Position numbers and translations under genes: made by a program. 64,000 nt of DNA from Asparagopsis taxiformis (taxonomy: Eukaryota > Rhodophyta > Florideophyceae > Bonnemaisoniales > Bonnemaisoniaceae), in contig JALQPE010000603.1 in NCBI GenBank assembly GCA_030407315.1, positions 81,761 through 145,760 on the forward strand, given 5' to 3'. A model generated the notes under the pieces. The model was not told the DNA's origin. It worked only from the letters and a program-made list of their open reading frames with translations, and did no database searches. Shown here one piece after another: positions 37,610 through 48,700 of the stretch. How positions within the stretch are numbered: the stretch's first letter is position 1; each line of letters begins with the position of its first letter.

Positions 37610-38304
37610 CTTCCGTCAAACTTCGCCTCTCGTTCCAATCGCAGAGTGTCACTCCAAACGCTTTTCCTGCAACGAGAATGCTAGCAATAGTAACAAATAA
37701 TTCCAACTACTCTACTCATATCCTCGGAAAACGACCGATTTTCTCCTACCTTTTTGTAACGGTCATTTCCATGTGACCATGCATCCTCTACACTTCTCAC
37801 TACTAGTAGCTTCAGAATAGTTTCCTCTCTTCTCTACTTGAACTCACATGCGAACACATTGTACAACACTATCCTGGACAACTATTCCAATATTGAATCT
37901 CAGAAAATACCAATCACCAATTACTATCAAGGCAGTACTTGCAGGCAGTACAATTCACTGCCGCAGCCAGTATATTTTACTGCCTGATTCTAATGCCAGG
38001 TCATTTGCCAGGGCAGTACTGTATGGCAGTACATTCCATTGCAAAAATCATCAAAAATCACTGCATTGCACTACTGCCCTGTGGTACCAGCAAAAATTAA
38101 TAGAATTTGCTATCGTACAGTACTACATTCTGCTACATTCCGTACTGCCAGGAAATTTTGTATTTTACTGCCTGCGGCACTAGAACTGAAAAAATTAAAA
38201 TAGTAATTTTACTGCCTCAGGCACCAAATTGCTCAGGCAGTGTTTTTTACTGCCTCAGGCAGTAAATTTACTGCATTTTTTAATCTCAAACTCAGTAGTG
38301 TAGG

Positions 38305-39098
38305 AAGTCGTCCATGCTGATTGCGAAGTGGAAGTACGTGGTGGTTGAGTGGATGAGGGAGAAAAGGGTGGGGTCTATGTGGGATTGTGTGTACCCGCAG
38401 GATTTGAGGAAGCGGAAAAGATCTGTGGAGTAGATGTGTGCGGCCGGTGGAGTGCCGTAAATATTGCGGACGAGGATTCCAGTTTAGTCTTTGTGCTTCA
38501 GTGTGCCGTTGAAGCGCGGGGGTAGTTTCACGTACACAGTGTGGAACGGGTCGTAGAGTTCATGGATGTAAGCTGATTTGATGTCGAATGCTTCTATGTT
38601 GAGGTTGTATGCGGCAGTAATGGCGAAAATGAGTCTGATGGTCGTGCGTTCTGCCATGTGCGTGGAAGTGTGGAGAGGGTCATAGTGGAGGCCAGGGATC
38701 ATGCGGTCACCGCGGACGGTGATCCGGGCTTTGCGGCGTTCGATGCTTCCTTCGGTGTTCCTTTTGTATCTGTAGGCCATTTTGAGGGGGATAATGCGAG
38801 TTTGTTTAGGAACGGATGACGAGGGTACCCAGGATATGGTTTTGGTGGCGTCAATTGTTTCGAGCTCGTCGTCATGGGCTGCGGACCACTTTTTGCATCT
38901 AAGTACATGCGGGCTTGGTTGGGGGAGGATGGTGCAGGGCTGTTTGGAGTGATTTGCCGTGGTATGTCGGGTGATTTGATGTGAAATGCGGCGTTTGTGG
39001 TGAGGAGCGGATCGGTTGACTGGAAATAGGGTTTGAAGTCGGTGGCCCGTATGTTGTGTAGTCGTCTGGGGGAGAGGGTTTCTACGTAGACATGGCAT
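38305..39098 (-). pseudogene. Copia reverse transcriptase fragment
   Basis: The frame from 39098 reads into the RT domain (ITVRGDRMIPGLHY, then LIFAITAAYNLNIEAFDIKSAYIHE) and meets an in-frame TAA at 38484. Beyond it the same frame stays RT-like (IYGTPPAAHIYS, then ISMDDFL) and ends at the junction with the coiled-coil element. MDDFL is the catalytic YxDD-equivalent motif, so the protein is cut within its active site. Non-functional. Confidence 0.8.
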
Positions 39099-39880
39099 GG
39101 ATGTGCCGAAGAGGTATCGTGCGGGGAGAGCTTTGGGGCTGAGTTTGGAGCTTCTTTTGTGTAAGGGGATGGTGCCTATTTGGCCGAATATGAGTAGCCG
39201 CGTGGGGCGTGGACGGATGCCGTGCCATTGTTCGTAGGGTGTGGTGTCCGACAGAGTCTGTGCTGCTGTGGGAGAGCATGTTTTGTGTAAAGACTGCGTC
39301 TTTGTGTGCGTACTCCCAGTATGTGTCGGGGAGTCCGGAATGTAGTAAGTATGCTCGAGTGGCTTCCATGGTGGTGCGGTTTACCCTTTCTGCGATGGAG
39401 TTTTCTTGGGGTTGGTAGGAGACTGTGGTTGAGAATTTTGTTCCGAGCTGGTGGAAGTAAGTTTGGATGGATGTCTGGGTGAATTCTTTTGCATTGTCGG
39501 AGCGGAAATGGCGTGGTGGGCGGTCATGCTGGGTGCAGACAAGATTGATAATTTTGGAGATCGATGCGGAGACGGCGGCTCGCGACGGGAGGTATTCAAC
39601 TATGAGGAATCTTGTGGCTGCGTCAATGAAGGTGACGAAATAAGAGTTTCCTTTTGTGGATTTGGTGGGGATCGGGCCGCATATGTCGGAGCTAATGAAT
39701 TCTCCAGGGGAGTAGTTGTGGGAGGTGCGATGGTGTGGCCGAATGGATTGTTTGCCTGGTGCGCATGCAGAGCATGTAGTTGCTGTCACCGTTATGTCTG
39801 CTGGGAGTAGTTGGAGACAATTTGATTTGGACATCGCTGAGAGGCGCTTGTTCGGTGCGTGATTGAGTCTGAGGTGCCAT
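39082..39880 (-). pseudogene. Copia integrase core
   Basis: Contains the upstream zinc-binding pattern (H-x3-7-H region, then CSAC) and the catalytic D,D,E residues in FISSDICGPI, HFRSDNAKEF and PQENSIAERVNRTTM. The frame overlaps the RT frame by 17 nt in a different register, so the polyprotein has been frameshifted. Confidence 0.8.
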
Positions 39881-40417
39881 TCGAGTGTCTCTTTTACCTT
39901 TGGGGTCTGGGGTTTGTTTGTGGCGGGGTTGTGGGTATGCTGGAGTGTTTTGGGAATGGGCTGGCGGTGTGTGTGTGTTGGTGTGCTGTGGGAGGGTGTT
40001 GGTTGTGTGGGGCTGGGTCCTGGTGGTGGTCTGGGGGGGGGTTTGACGTCTTGGAGCGAGGCTGGCTGGGGATGAGGGTTGGGGTGACTTTTGCGGGCTT
40101 CTGTCGCGGGGTGGGGATACAGCGTGCGCCTTTTGCAGGGAGTGGGGTGGAGATTTCTTTATGTGAGGTCCCTGGCTCTGTAGCTATATGTGTTTCACGG
40201 ACACAGTACATGTTGTTGCGCCATTCCGCTGTAAGCACGATGCGAGGTCGTGTGGGATGTTTGGTGTTGATGACGAAAGCACGTGAGGGAGTGAATGTGA
40301 CTTCTCCATATTCTTGGGCTAGGTCATGAACGGAGAGGAGGTTGGGGAGATGGATGGGTTTGCAACCGCAGGGATGGAAATGTGTGCTAGTGGGAATTTT
40401 AAGTGGGGGACTCCTCT

Positions 40418-40699
40418 TTATGTGCAAGGTACGACTTGGTTAGCTGCTGTGACGGAGGCAGACGGTTTTCGGATGGGGTGCATTGCCATGGTTGGGCGGG
40501 TGACGTGGGAGGGGTGTGCGCCGGAGTCTAGTATGAACGTACCGTCGCTGGATTGGTTCGTAGTTGGCAGTGGTTCTATTTCTGGGTTCATAGTAGGCGT
40601 GAAAAGGGCTCTTTTTGCGTGGTTGCCGCGCCTAGGGGGGCTTTTAGGGCAGTTGTGGGGGCTTGGTGATGTGTTCTTTGGGTGGTGGGGTGGCGGCAT
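40418..40699 (-). pseudogene. Copia aspartic protease remnant
   Basis: GTFILDSGAHPSHVT carries the DSGA active-site motif of copia proteases. It overlaps the gag frame in another register. A further pol-like frame continues at 39894-40427. Confidence 0.65.
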
Positions 40700-41466
40700 A
40701 GGGAGTCAGAGTGCTGTGGTTTGAATCCGAGAGAGGTGTGGTAGGAGCACGGATGGCGGGGTGCTGGTGTGACACGGCGTCGGTTGCGGGGTGGAGGGAG
40801 ATGGTTGTAGAAGGTGTGTGTGAGTTTCTGCGGGATTATCGGTGGTTGGGGTTCTTCTTCAAGCTTTATGAAGTCTTGAAGGTTGTGCATGCGTATGGAG
40901 AATTCTTTGATGGATCTTGGGGTGTTTCCGGCTAGGAGCTTTCCCATTTCGATGTCTTTGCGGGAATGTTTCAGCCCTGTGAGCATGAGGTCGACGGTGG
41001 TTGCTTCGTCGTTGATGAGTAGGTAGTTCGCGGATATCATGCGGTCGCGGAGGGATGCATGAGTGGATATGTAGTCGTTGATGGGGGTGTGGTCGAGAAA
41101 GCGGATAGACTCAGCTTCTCTGCGGAGGGATTGGTGATCGGCGAGTGCATTGGAGGAAATTTCTCCTTCGATGCGTTGGAGAAGTTGGAAGGGTGTATTG
41201 GAGGACATGTTGCGCTTCACCACTCTCGTGGCGATGGTGGCTGGGAGTGATAGTATAATGAGGGCCGTGAGAGCGTGTTGAGTACGGTGATGAGAAGTGT
41301 TTTCCTGTAGGGACGTGTCGGATGTTAAGTGTATGGATACGCCGTGGGCGGTGGCGGTAGCGTGAAGAGTAGCAAACCACGGGTTGGGATTTTCGGGGGT
41401 GAACGTGGTCAGGGCAGGAAAGCTGATGGTGGGTGGGTCTGTGGACGGTGATGTGATGTCAGTCAT
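40588..41466 (-). pseudogene. Copia gag
   Basis: Probable start at ATG 41466 (MTDITSPSTD); the frame is open back to 41808. The body has the helical copia gag pattern: PNPWFATLHATATAHGV, then ALTALIILSLPATIA, and TPINDYISTHASLRDRMI with a downstream LMLTGLKHSRKDIE. The zinc-knuckle region is not clear. It lies upstream of the protease remnant as expected. Confidence 0.65.
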
Positions 41467-41809
41467 GTTGTGGTATGGAGTGGATGATGCGGATAGCGAG
41501 ATGGATCGGGTTGTGATGAATCGAAGGTAGCGGAGGTGTCTTGGAGTGTCGTCAGGTAGCGATGGGACCATAACCTGTGAAGTCTTGAGAGTCCGATGAC
41601 CCTTTTTGTTTATTGATCCGGCGTCCGGTGCTATAAATATTGACGGAATAGTTAATTTGTAATTGAGATCTCTAGGTGTTATTTGATAATGGGTGCATTG
41701 CTGTGAGGAGGCGAGATTTGTCCTCACAATCTCTTCACAAAGTCCCCACATGTCCTCGGGTTGACACGTGTGACGCAGCACACGTGTAGCCATGAGTGTT
41801 CGTTCCATT

Positions 41810-44800
41810 TGTTATCATAAGCACTCAAATTACAACAACTGTACCGCCGTTAGATTGATCGCACCCCTACTTAACCAACCCGATTACGCAAATAAAATGG
41901 AGAGCTCGCAACAGAGACAACCATGTAACGGTAAGGAGCAATATTTGTACATGTGAGAACAGAACAGTTATGATCCCAATAGTGAAAAGTTGAACAACAA
42001 CAGTGTGATCACAGGTCAAGAGGGGTCGAAGTCGACGCTCCCAGCAACAGGTATGCTATCAAGCCTAGTTAGAGTTCCCATTGGGAGCAAGAAAACTCCA
42101 TGGGTTATAGTCAACGATACAGCTGGCAAATTACACTGCACAAACCATGCAATTGCGCTTCGTTGATCGATTATAGGCCCACCATACCGCTTCAAGAACA
42201 GATATAGTACTGAACCCAACTCCAAGTCACCATGACTGTTATCAAGTCCTGCTCACCGGGCAAATCTTCAAGATTAACCAGTGAAAAATACGCTCGCATG
42301 AAAGGTTGAATAGAAAATGGTAGCCAATAGAGCACGGAAATGGTCTATTCCCTCTACAATCACTGAGCCAATGGAGAATGATTGATTTGAGCCACTCAAA
42401 GTGCGGCATAGCCTTTCATCTTCGCTTATTCCGTGAACACGCATCACTTTTGGTCGCTGGCTCGACTTTGCCAGGATGCCTGCTGAGCTGGATACTGTCT
42501 GTGCTGTATGGTTGCACCGGTGCTACCATGGAGACTGTCACCTCGGTATATAGGCACCGATTCCGGTTTGCAGAGATGTGAGTGGGTTGTTTTCATGGAT
42601 TGAGGACAGCCAATTATATCCGGCTCAACGATGCACTCTTGATGATCAATAACGTTGCAAATATAACCGAGTCGATGTAGGATTCATTTGATGCCTATGT
42701 GTCTATCACACTTGTGATGCATGAGTCGGTTCAGCAGCTCGTCGTACATTGAGTGAGATCGTACCTTACACTCGTTGGTGATATTTGACAGATTGGTCAA
42801 GTGTAACTGGACGGAGAATGGATGGTTCGGGTCGACTCAAGATCTGGTATTTCATTTTGATGTGGGCTCGACTTTACCGATCACATGGTTGTATGTGCCC
42901 CATGCTCCGGGGCCACCAAGGTTTACAGTTTGCCGAAAATGGTACTACAAAGTTCGAAATCGTGAATTGGACATAGGGAACAAGTGATCTGACCAACACG
43001 TCAGGCATCATTCGTGCGGAGCGGTAAACCCTCTAGACCAAAATGCCGGTGTGACTAATGTGGTTTTCTGCAGCCTGGAAAATTCATCTCCCGCAATTCG
43101 CTCAGAAGCTCTCAAGTCAACATCGTGACAGAGCGGAAAATATGTTTTGGCAGGTCAGCCGTCTCTAGACAACGTACAGTACGAATGCCGCCCTCAGGCG
43201 GACAATGGGCCAGGTGAGTTGGAAGTAATCGAACCTTCGAAATTAGAAGATAACGACTGAATTTGCTTTCCGATGTTTTGCACAACGTCTAGGATGGGCC
43301 ACTGAAGGGGGCAGTAGAGGCCGCGGGTTGGGGCAGAACCAACAAGCTCTGAACGTTTCGTGAATACGTGTCACAGTTGTTGTCATATAATCTAAGTCCA
43401 ACAAAGCATTGTCATCCTTTATGGCCCCACTCAGGATGGAGTGATACTGGGACGATGGACGGCACATGAACGATACTGTCCAGCTCTGCATTGTCTAAAT
43501 TTCAAATATATTTGTAGCTGCTATCAAAAGAACGAGTGTTATTCCATTTCGGAGTGATGAGAAGGGATCTCTTCAGATGGGAGCACGATTGGCAGCGGGG
43601 GTTAGCAAGACGGGTCGTGCAAGTGCCATCTTGAAGGGCCAAGAAAATGATGGAAGGGGAGCGTCGAAGACGTAGCCTACTTGTACAACATAGGCCATTC
43701 GTTTCTGGCCCATCAGGGTGGCACATGCTTAGTACTGAGCCTAGCCCAGCACTGCGCAGGCTACAAGCACAATTGGCCGGCCTCTACGGACAAAATGAAT
43801 CGGACGTGTCACAGCAGGATTCATCAAAACAATATGTGGCTAGAGAGCCATTCTCTAGATTACAGTAGAACCCCGAAGCAAGCTTCAGTAATGAGATTAC
43901 CTTCGAGTAGTTGCGACGCGCCCTTTAGACTGGTGGACGGCGTCTCCAGCTGTGGCCGTAAATTTGGCCGATTATAAAGGTTAGCCGTACAAATCGTTAA
44001 TGTTACGTTTTGCAGGCCACCTACTAATTCGTTTGTTACCTGGCAGTTGGGGTTGATGAAATAGAGTCGGAAGATTTGTGGAATAACTGAACCATAATGG
44101 TTCTATGGCAACGATCTGAATCGGTCCTCATGACCTGAATTCATTCCGTCAACGCCACAGCTTTTTGCGGTGATGCCGGGAGGATTCAGATCATGGGGAC
44201 AGATTCCATACCCAGCATGAGGGTGTAAAGTTATCGTATCCTCTAACGACATAGCCATGGACTTCACTCAGAAGGTTAAAATGATGAAACGACGCTGTCC
44301 AAATACCAGTGCCAGGACTGATTGCAGTCTTAAGTACTCTTTGTCATTGTACAGGAACTCAAAGGTTTGTACATATGACAAAGCACATGACAATCCCTTG
44401 GGCCCCTGAAGAAGAGAAAAGATAGTTGGTCACGCATACCCATGGATCAAGGATAACTGCAGGATGTTCGTACGGCCCCGGAGGTGCCACAACTCCGTTA
44501 TATTATTCGACCGATGAACCGTAGAAGAAACCGCTCTCTTGAAACTGTTCAGTCTTGAAACTCCCAGGGCACCCGGTGGGGGAGGCCAAACAAGTCATTC
44601 ATATTCTCACTTCTTTAAGCAAGTTCGCAGCCAACATGCTCCGTGATTGTAAATTTCTAGAATGCTGATCAATAACCCTTTACAATAACGGGTTCTGTAA
44701 AATAGAATCGGGTCTGCGATTCCTTGTCATCAGTCACACGTAGAATTAGGCACCTTTGTTTAGGTTTGCTCCGCAAGTTCATTTGTTATTGTGACTCATC

Positions 44801-45327
44801 CTGAATAAATCGTTTGGTGCGAGAAAAGTGACAGTTCTCTCTTACTGTATTCTCCACTTCTGTATCGACCAACAGAACTCAGTGACCCGCTTATGAATCA
44901 ACACGAGATGTCCGCCCAGTATTCAATTTGGCCATCATATCATAAGGTATACTTATCACTTCTGAGATAATGAATTGACTACGCTGCAAGGTTTATACCA
45001 GTTCTGCGATCACACCCATACTTCCCGCAAGGAAATTATCCATCTCCTGCAGTGCAGCTCTTCTGGAGAGCGCATATCACCAGAAAATAGAGAACACATT
45101 AGGCTCATGGAAGCACTAGGTCTGCTACTTTTCCGGTCAAACTGAAATGTTAATCCCCGCAGAAGGAAATAGCACAACTGAATGTCTAGTTTTACTTTGC
45201 CTGAACCTATAAAGTAAACGCGGCTGGACCCAAGCTGTCCACTGAGTCTACCGTTTATCACACGGTGCCAGTCCAAAGCGTACAGATATGAGGTTCGTAT
45301 GACGTGAACGGCGTATGAACTCGATGT
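41810..45327. other. 3.5-kb stretch without a recognised gene
   Basis: Only short frames on both strands. The start, adjoining copia gag, may hold its LTR; two ACACGTGT palindromes flank GACGCAGC near 41764-41787. The rest shows no repeat or domain that I can identify. Confidence 0.4.
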
Positions 45328-45332
45328 ACTCG

Positions 45333-45759
45333 TGTGGTTGTCTTGGTAGAGCGTTGTGTTGATGGTGGATGTTCCATACCTTTTTACTGAATAGCAAAGT
45401 TACTTGCGGACTAAATACTAATCAGGGCATGGCTATGCGGTCGTTGCCGTCGTCAATGATTTGACCTAGTTGGCGACGAGACGGAGCATCTATTGGCTCT
45501 GTCAATACTGTCTCTAATCGACAGTTAATCTAAGCCTAGTATATGTCGCTCTGTTGCGACGTGTGGCACTGTCTCCGCGAGACAGTGCTATTTCCAGCAT
45601 CCGTAACAACTAACTTACATCGGTGTCGCCGATGTGACAACTCGTCATCAAGAACATCACTCGCTGTTCCTGACATTCTCCTTGGGAGAGCGTTTGACCG
45701 ATGACAGCATTATTGTCGCTGGTTGCTCAAGTATGATAGTAGTTCTATAATACGCTACA
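45333..45759 (-). repeat. 3' LTR of gypsy element 1
   Basis: 427 bp, beginning TGTAGCG and ending ACCACA on the minus strand, same length and sequence as the partner LTR. Confidence 0.95.
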
Positions 45760-45769
45760 CACCCCTTTC

Positions 45770-48700
45770 TCAGAGGTCAAGCGCTTCCTTTGCCTCTGCT
45801 ACCAACCCACGGGGTACCGAAGCTCGAGCAAGCAGTCGCTCAACAAGTCTCGGCACGTCTTCGTAGGCCTTTTGTAAAGGCTCTAAAGTGTCGTCGTTAG
45901 GTGATAGGCCTTTCCATCGGACATGCACCATTAACCCATCCTTAGTCTTTTCGAGACCCATCAGTCTTGCAACCTGCATGCCTGTCTCTGAACTCAGGAC
46001 GTGTGGAAAGACTGCAGTAGTGTCCAAAGCGGAATCCGAATAGAATCGAAGTCTGCATGCGTGTACATCTTCACAGACGCCATTCCGTAGATCTTCAACT
46101 TTGTAAACATAATCAGATAGTGCTTTCACTATGCGTCGGGGACCTCTCCAACGCAAGCTTAGTTTCTCGCCAGCAGGGAATTCTTCCCTAGCGACGAGCA
46201 CGTAATCTCCTTCAGAAAAGTTAGGAAGTTTTCCTTTTGAAACTGCTATGCGGGCACGCTGCCGATTTGACATTAAAGAATCATGAACAAGTGGGTGCAA
46301 CTCAAAGAGCTTCTCTTGCACGGACGAAAGGCTTCTTTGCAGCTCCTCTTGAGCGTTTCTTAACGTAATGATCGCTCCGGTAGACGAACTCTTGAATGTG
46401 CAGACTGGTGTAGTCGGATTTAAGCCGCAGAAAATAGTAATTGGGGCCATGTTGCGACGTTGTGGCGAGGGAGCGTTGTTTAGAGCACTCTGTACAATTG
46501 GAGCTAGGTCTGGCCATTCTTCAGGCCGTAGACGAAGTTCCGATAGTATGGATCGAAAAGCTCGCAGGACTTCTTTCCCAAGCCTCTCAACACTCCCATT
46601 ACTCCAAGGTGTGTAGGGGAGTGTGAAATGGTGTGGAGCCTTCAGACCTTTGCATACCCGACGAATTGTTTCGTTCTTAAAATGACTACCCCCGTCAGAC
46701 ATCAGTCCCTTTGGAATAGTAAATGTACTGGCCCATTCTATGACAGCGTCAGCGGCATTCTCCGCGTTGGCGGAAGCGAATGGTATGAGCCAGCAGTATG
46801 ACGAAAAGTCATCACGAAGGAGAAGAATATACTTGCATCCACTTTTGCTCGGCGCCATCTCCAAGTAGTCGAACTGTAGTAAGTCGTTCGGTGCGGTGCC
46901 ATGGAGGGCAGCACCTAATGGGCGTGGCTGTTTGTCTCCCTTGGTTGTGGAGATGCAATGAATACAAGACTGGACAAACGTCTTGATATCGGCTTTCATT
47001 GTGGACCAGAAGAAATGCCGACGGATGGCTCTTTCGGTTGCATCTCGGCCACGATGGCCACCACAACTGGTGTGAGCTGCTATGCATATGCGGAGGTGGA
47101 GGTCATCCACGTCATCCGGTATCCATATGATCCCATCCTTATTCTTCCATATTCCTTCTACGCACCTTACGCCAGCTGGTCGTGAATCTGCATGCTTCTG
47201 TTGTAGACGCATGATTTCAGAGTCCGAAGGCCAGTCAAATTCCGAGTCTTGACTAGAAACTAGAGGCGGTATATGGATTAGGCGGCGAAGTGTCGGTGGG
47301 GCAGACCATCTGCCTAATAGATCGGCCCATACGTTATCCTCACCCTTGATGTGAATACATACATAGTTGTACATACTCATCCGTACTGCCCATCGCAGAA
47401 CTTTCTTGATAGAGCTTTGAGCGAGGTCTGGAAGAAGTGACAGGGGGTCAAAGATGAATATTATGTTGTTGTGATCGGTGTAGAGATCAAATCCAGCGGG
47501 TGTAGCAACGAGCCAGTGCATCCGTTCGAGTGTTGCAAGAATCGCGAATGACTCTTTTTCTAGAGTAGACCATCTCAATTGAGTATCATTGAAACGTCCA
47601 GAGAGGAATGCGAGGGGTTCGTGCTGCTGTTCCGCGTGTGGTTTCCACATTTCAGAGTGGTGAACTTGTGTGATGATGCCTGACCAAAGTTCGTCAGACG
47701 CGTCGGTGTAAACGCACAAGCGTTTCTGCGAATCTCTATGGCTGACGGTGACTTGCGATGCCAGTGCTTGCTTGCAGTGTTCAAAAGCTCTGTGCATATC
47801 TTCTCCCCATCCGAGAGAAGCCAGTGTGATTCGCCAGAGAGAAGATTTGGTGCGTTTTGGGGCGTGTGAGTATACTTTCTGTAAGAAGTCATGCAGTGAC
47901 TTCGTAATAGTAGAAAAACACGGTATGCAACATTTCACCCATTGCATTGCGCAAAGGAATTGTTGCAGATGCGCGCCGGTGGTAGGCGGAGCCATGGTGC
48001 GAAGTGCATCCAATCGTCGCGGGTCAAAGCGTATGCCGTGTTTTGAGATGAGACGGCCGCACCAAGTGATTGATGTTGCAAACAAGTTGCACTTGCCCGG
48101 GTGCAAGTGAATGCGGTGCTTCTTAAACATTGTAAATATGTCTTCAATCGTGTCCAATAATGACTCGACCGATGTGTGATGGCTTAATATATCGTCAAGC
48201 CATATGAGAACATGAGAATGGAGGTTGGTTGGAATGATGGAAGTGAGAGCTGACTGCAGATGCGCGACAGCGTTTGTGGTGCCGTGCAGCACTCTAGTAG
48301 GAGAGTAAACATTATCTGGAGTCAAGAATGACTGACATTCTTGGCTGTCAGGATGTAAAGGAAGTTGCCAATATCCTGTAGACAGATCGAATGTAGCATA
48401 GAACTTTGAATTGACCAACTTAGACATCGCGTGTTCTAGGTTCGGCATAGGAAACTGGTGTTTCACCGTGAATTTGTTCACAGGTCGTAAATCAACTGTG
48501 AATCTGAATCTTGCAGGGCCCGGTTTTGGCACAAGAAGGGGAGCCGCCGCCCAAGCTGCAGTCGGATTTGGGTATGCTAATCCGTTTTGGACTAACTTCT
48601 GCACAAATTCCGTCAAGAATTCACGCTGCGCTTGCGAGTAGTTGCGCAGTTTTATCTTCGTCGGCCGGGCGTCCTTCGTGAGGGCAATTCGCAGGGGTGG

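Larger units (their letters stand above)
34250..38304 (-). mobile_element. Coiled-coil / GGCAGTA element, longer copy
   Basis: The right end at 38304 (TCAGTAGTGT) is fixed by comparison with the copy at 10053-11563. Next inward come about 350 bp of GGCAGTA-type subterminal repeats, a 5' leader and the 507-aa gene. The left limit is uncertain; AATACCGGGTATT repeats at 34.2-35.8 kb may form the opposite end. No recognisable transposase. Confidence 0.55.
38305..41808 (-). mobile_element. Decayed Ty1/copia-type retrotransposon, 3' truncated
   Basis: Minus-strand order gag, protease, integrase, reverse transcriptase is the copia order. The coding sequence is broken into several frames. Its 3' part (rest of RT, RNase H, LTR) is absent because the sequence joins the coiled-coil element at 38304. 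No LTR pair can be seen. Confidence 0.8.

Noticed and set aside
38305..41808. Second Plavaka or gypsy element
   Set aside because: Integrase lies upstream of RT and the protease has DSGA, which is the copia order.
45001..45276. Small minus-strand frame next to gypsy element 1
   Set aside because: No recognisable feature and no support beyond being open.
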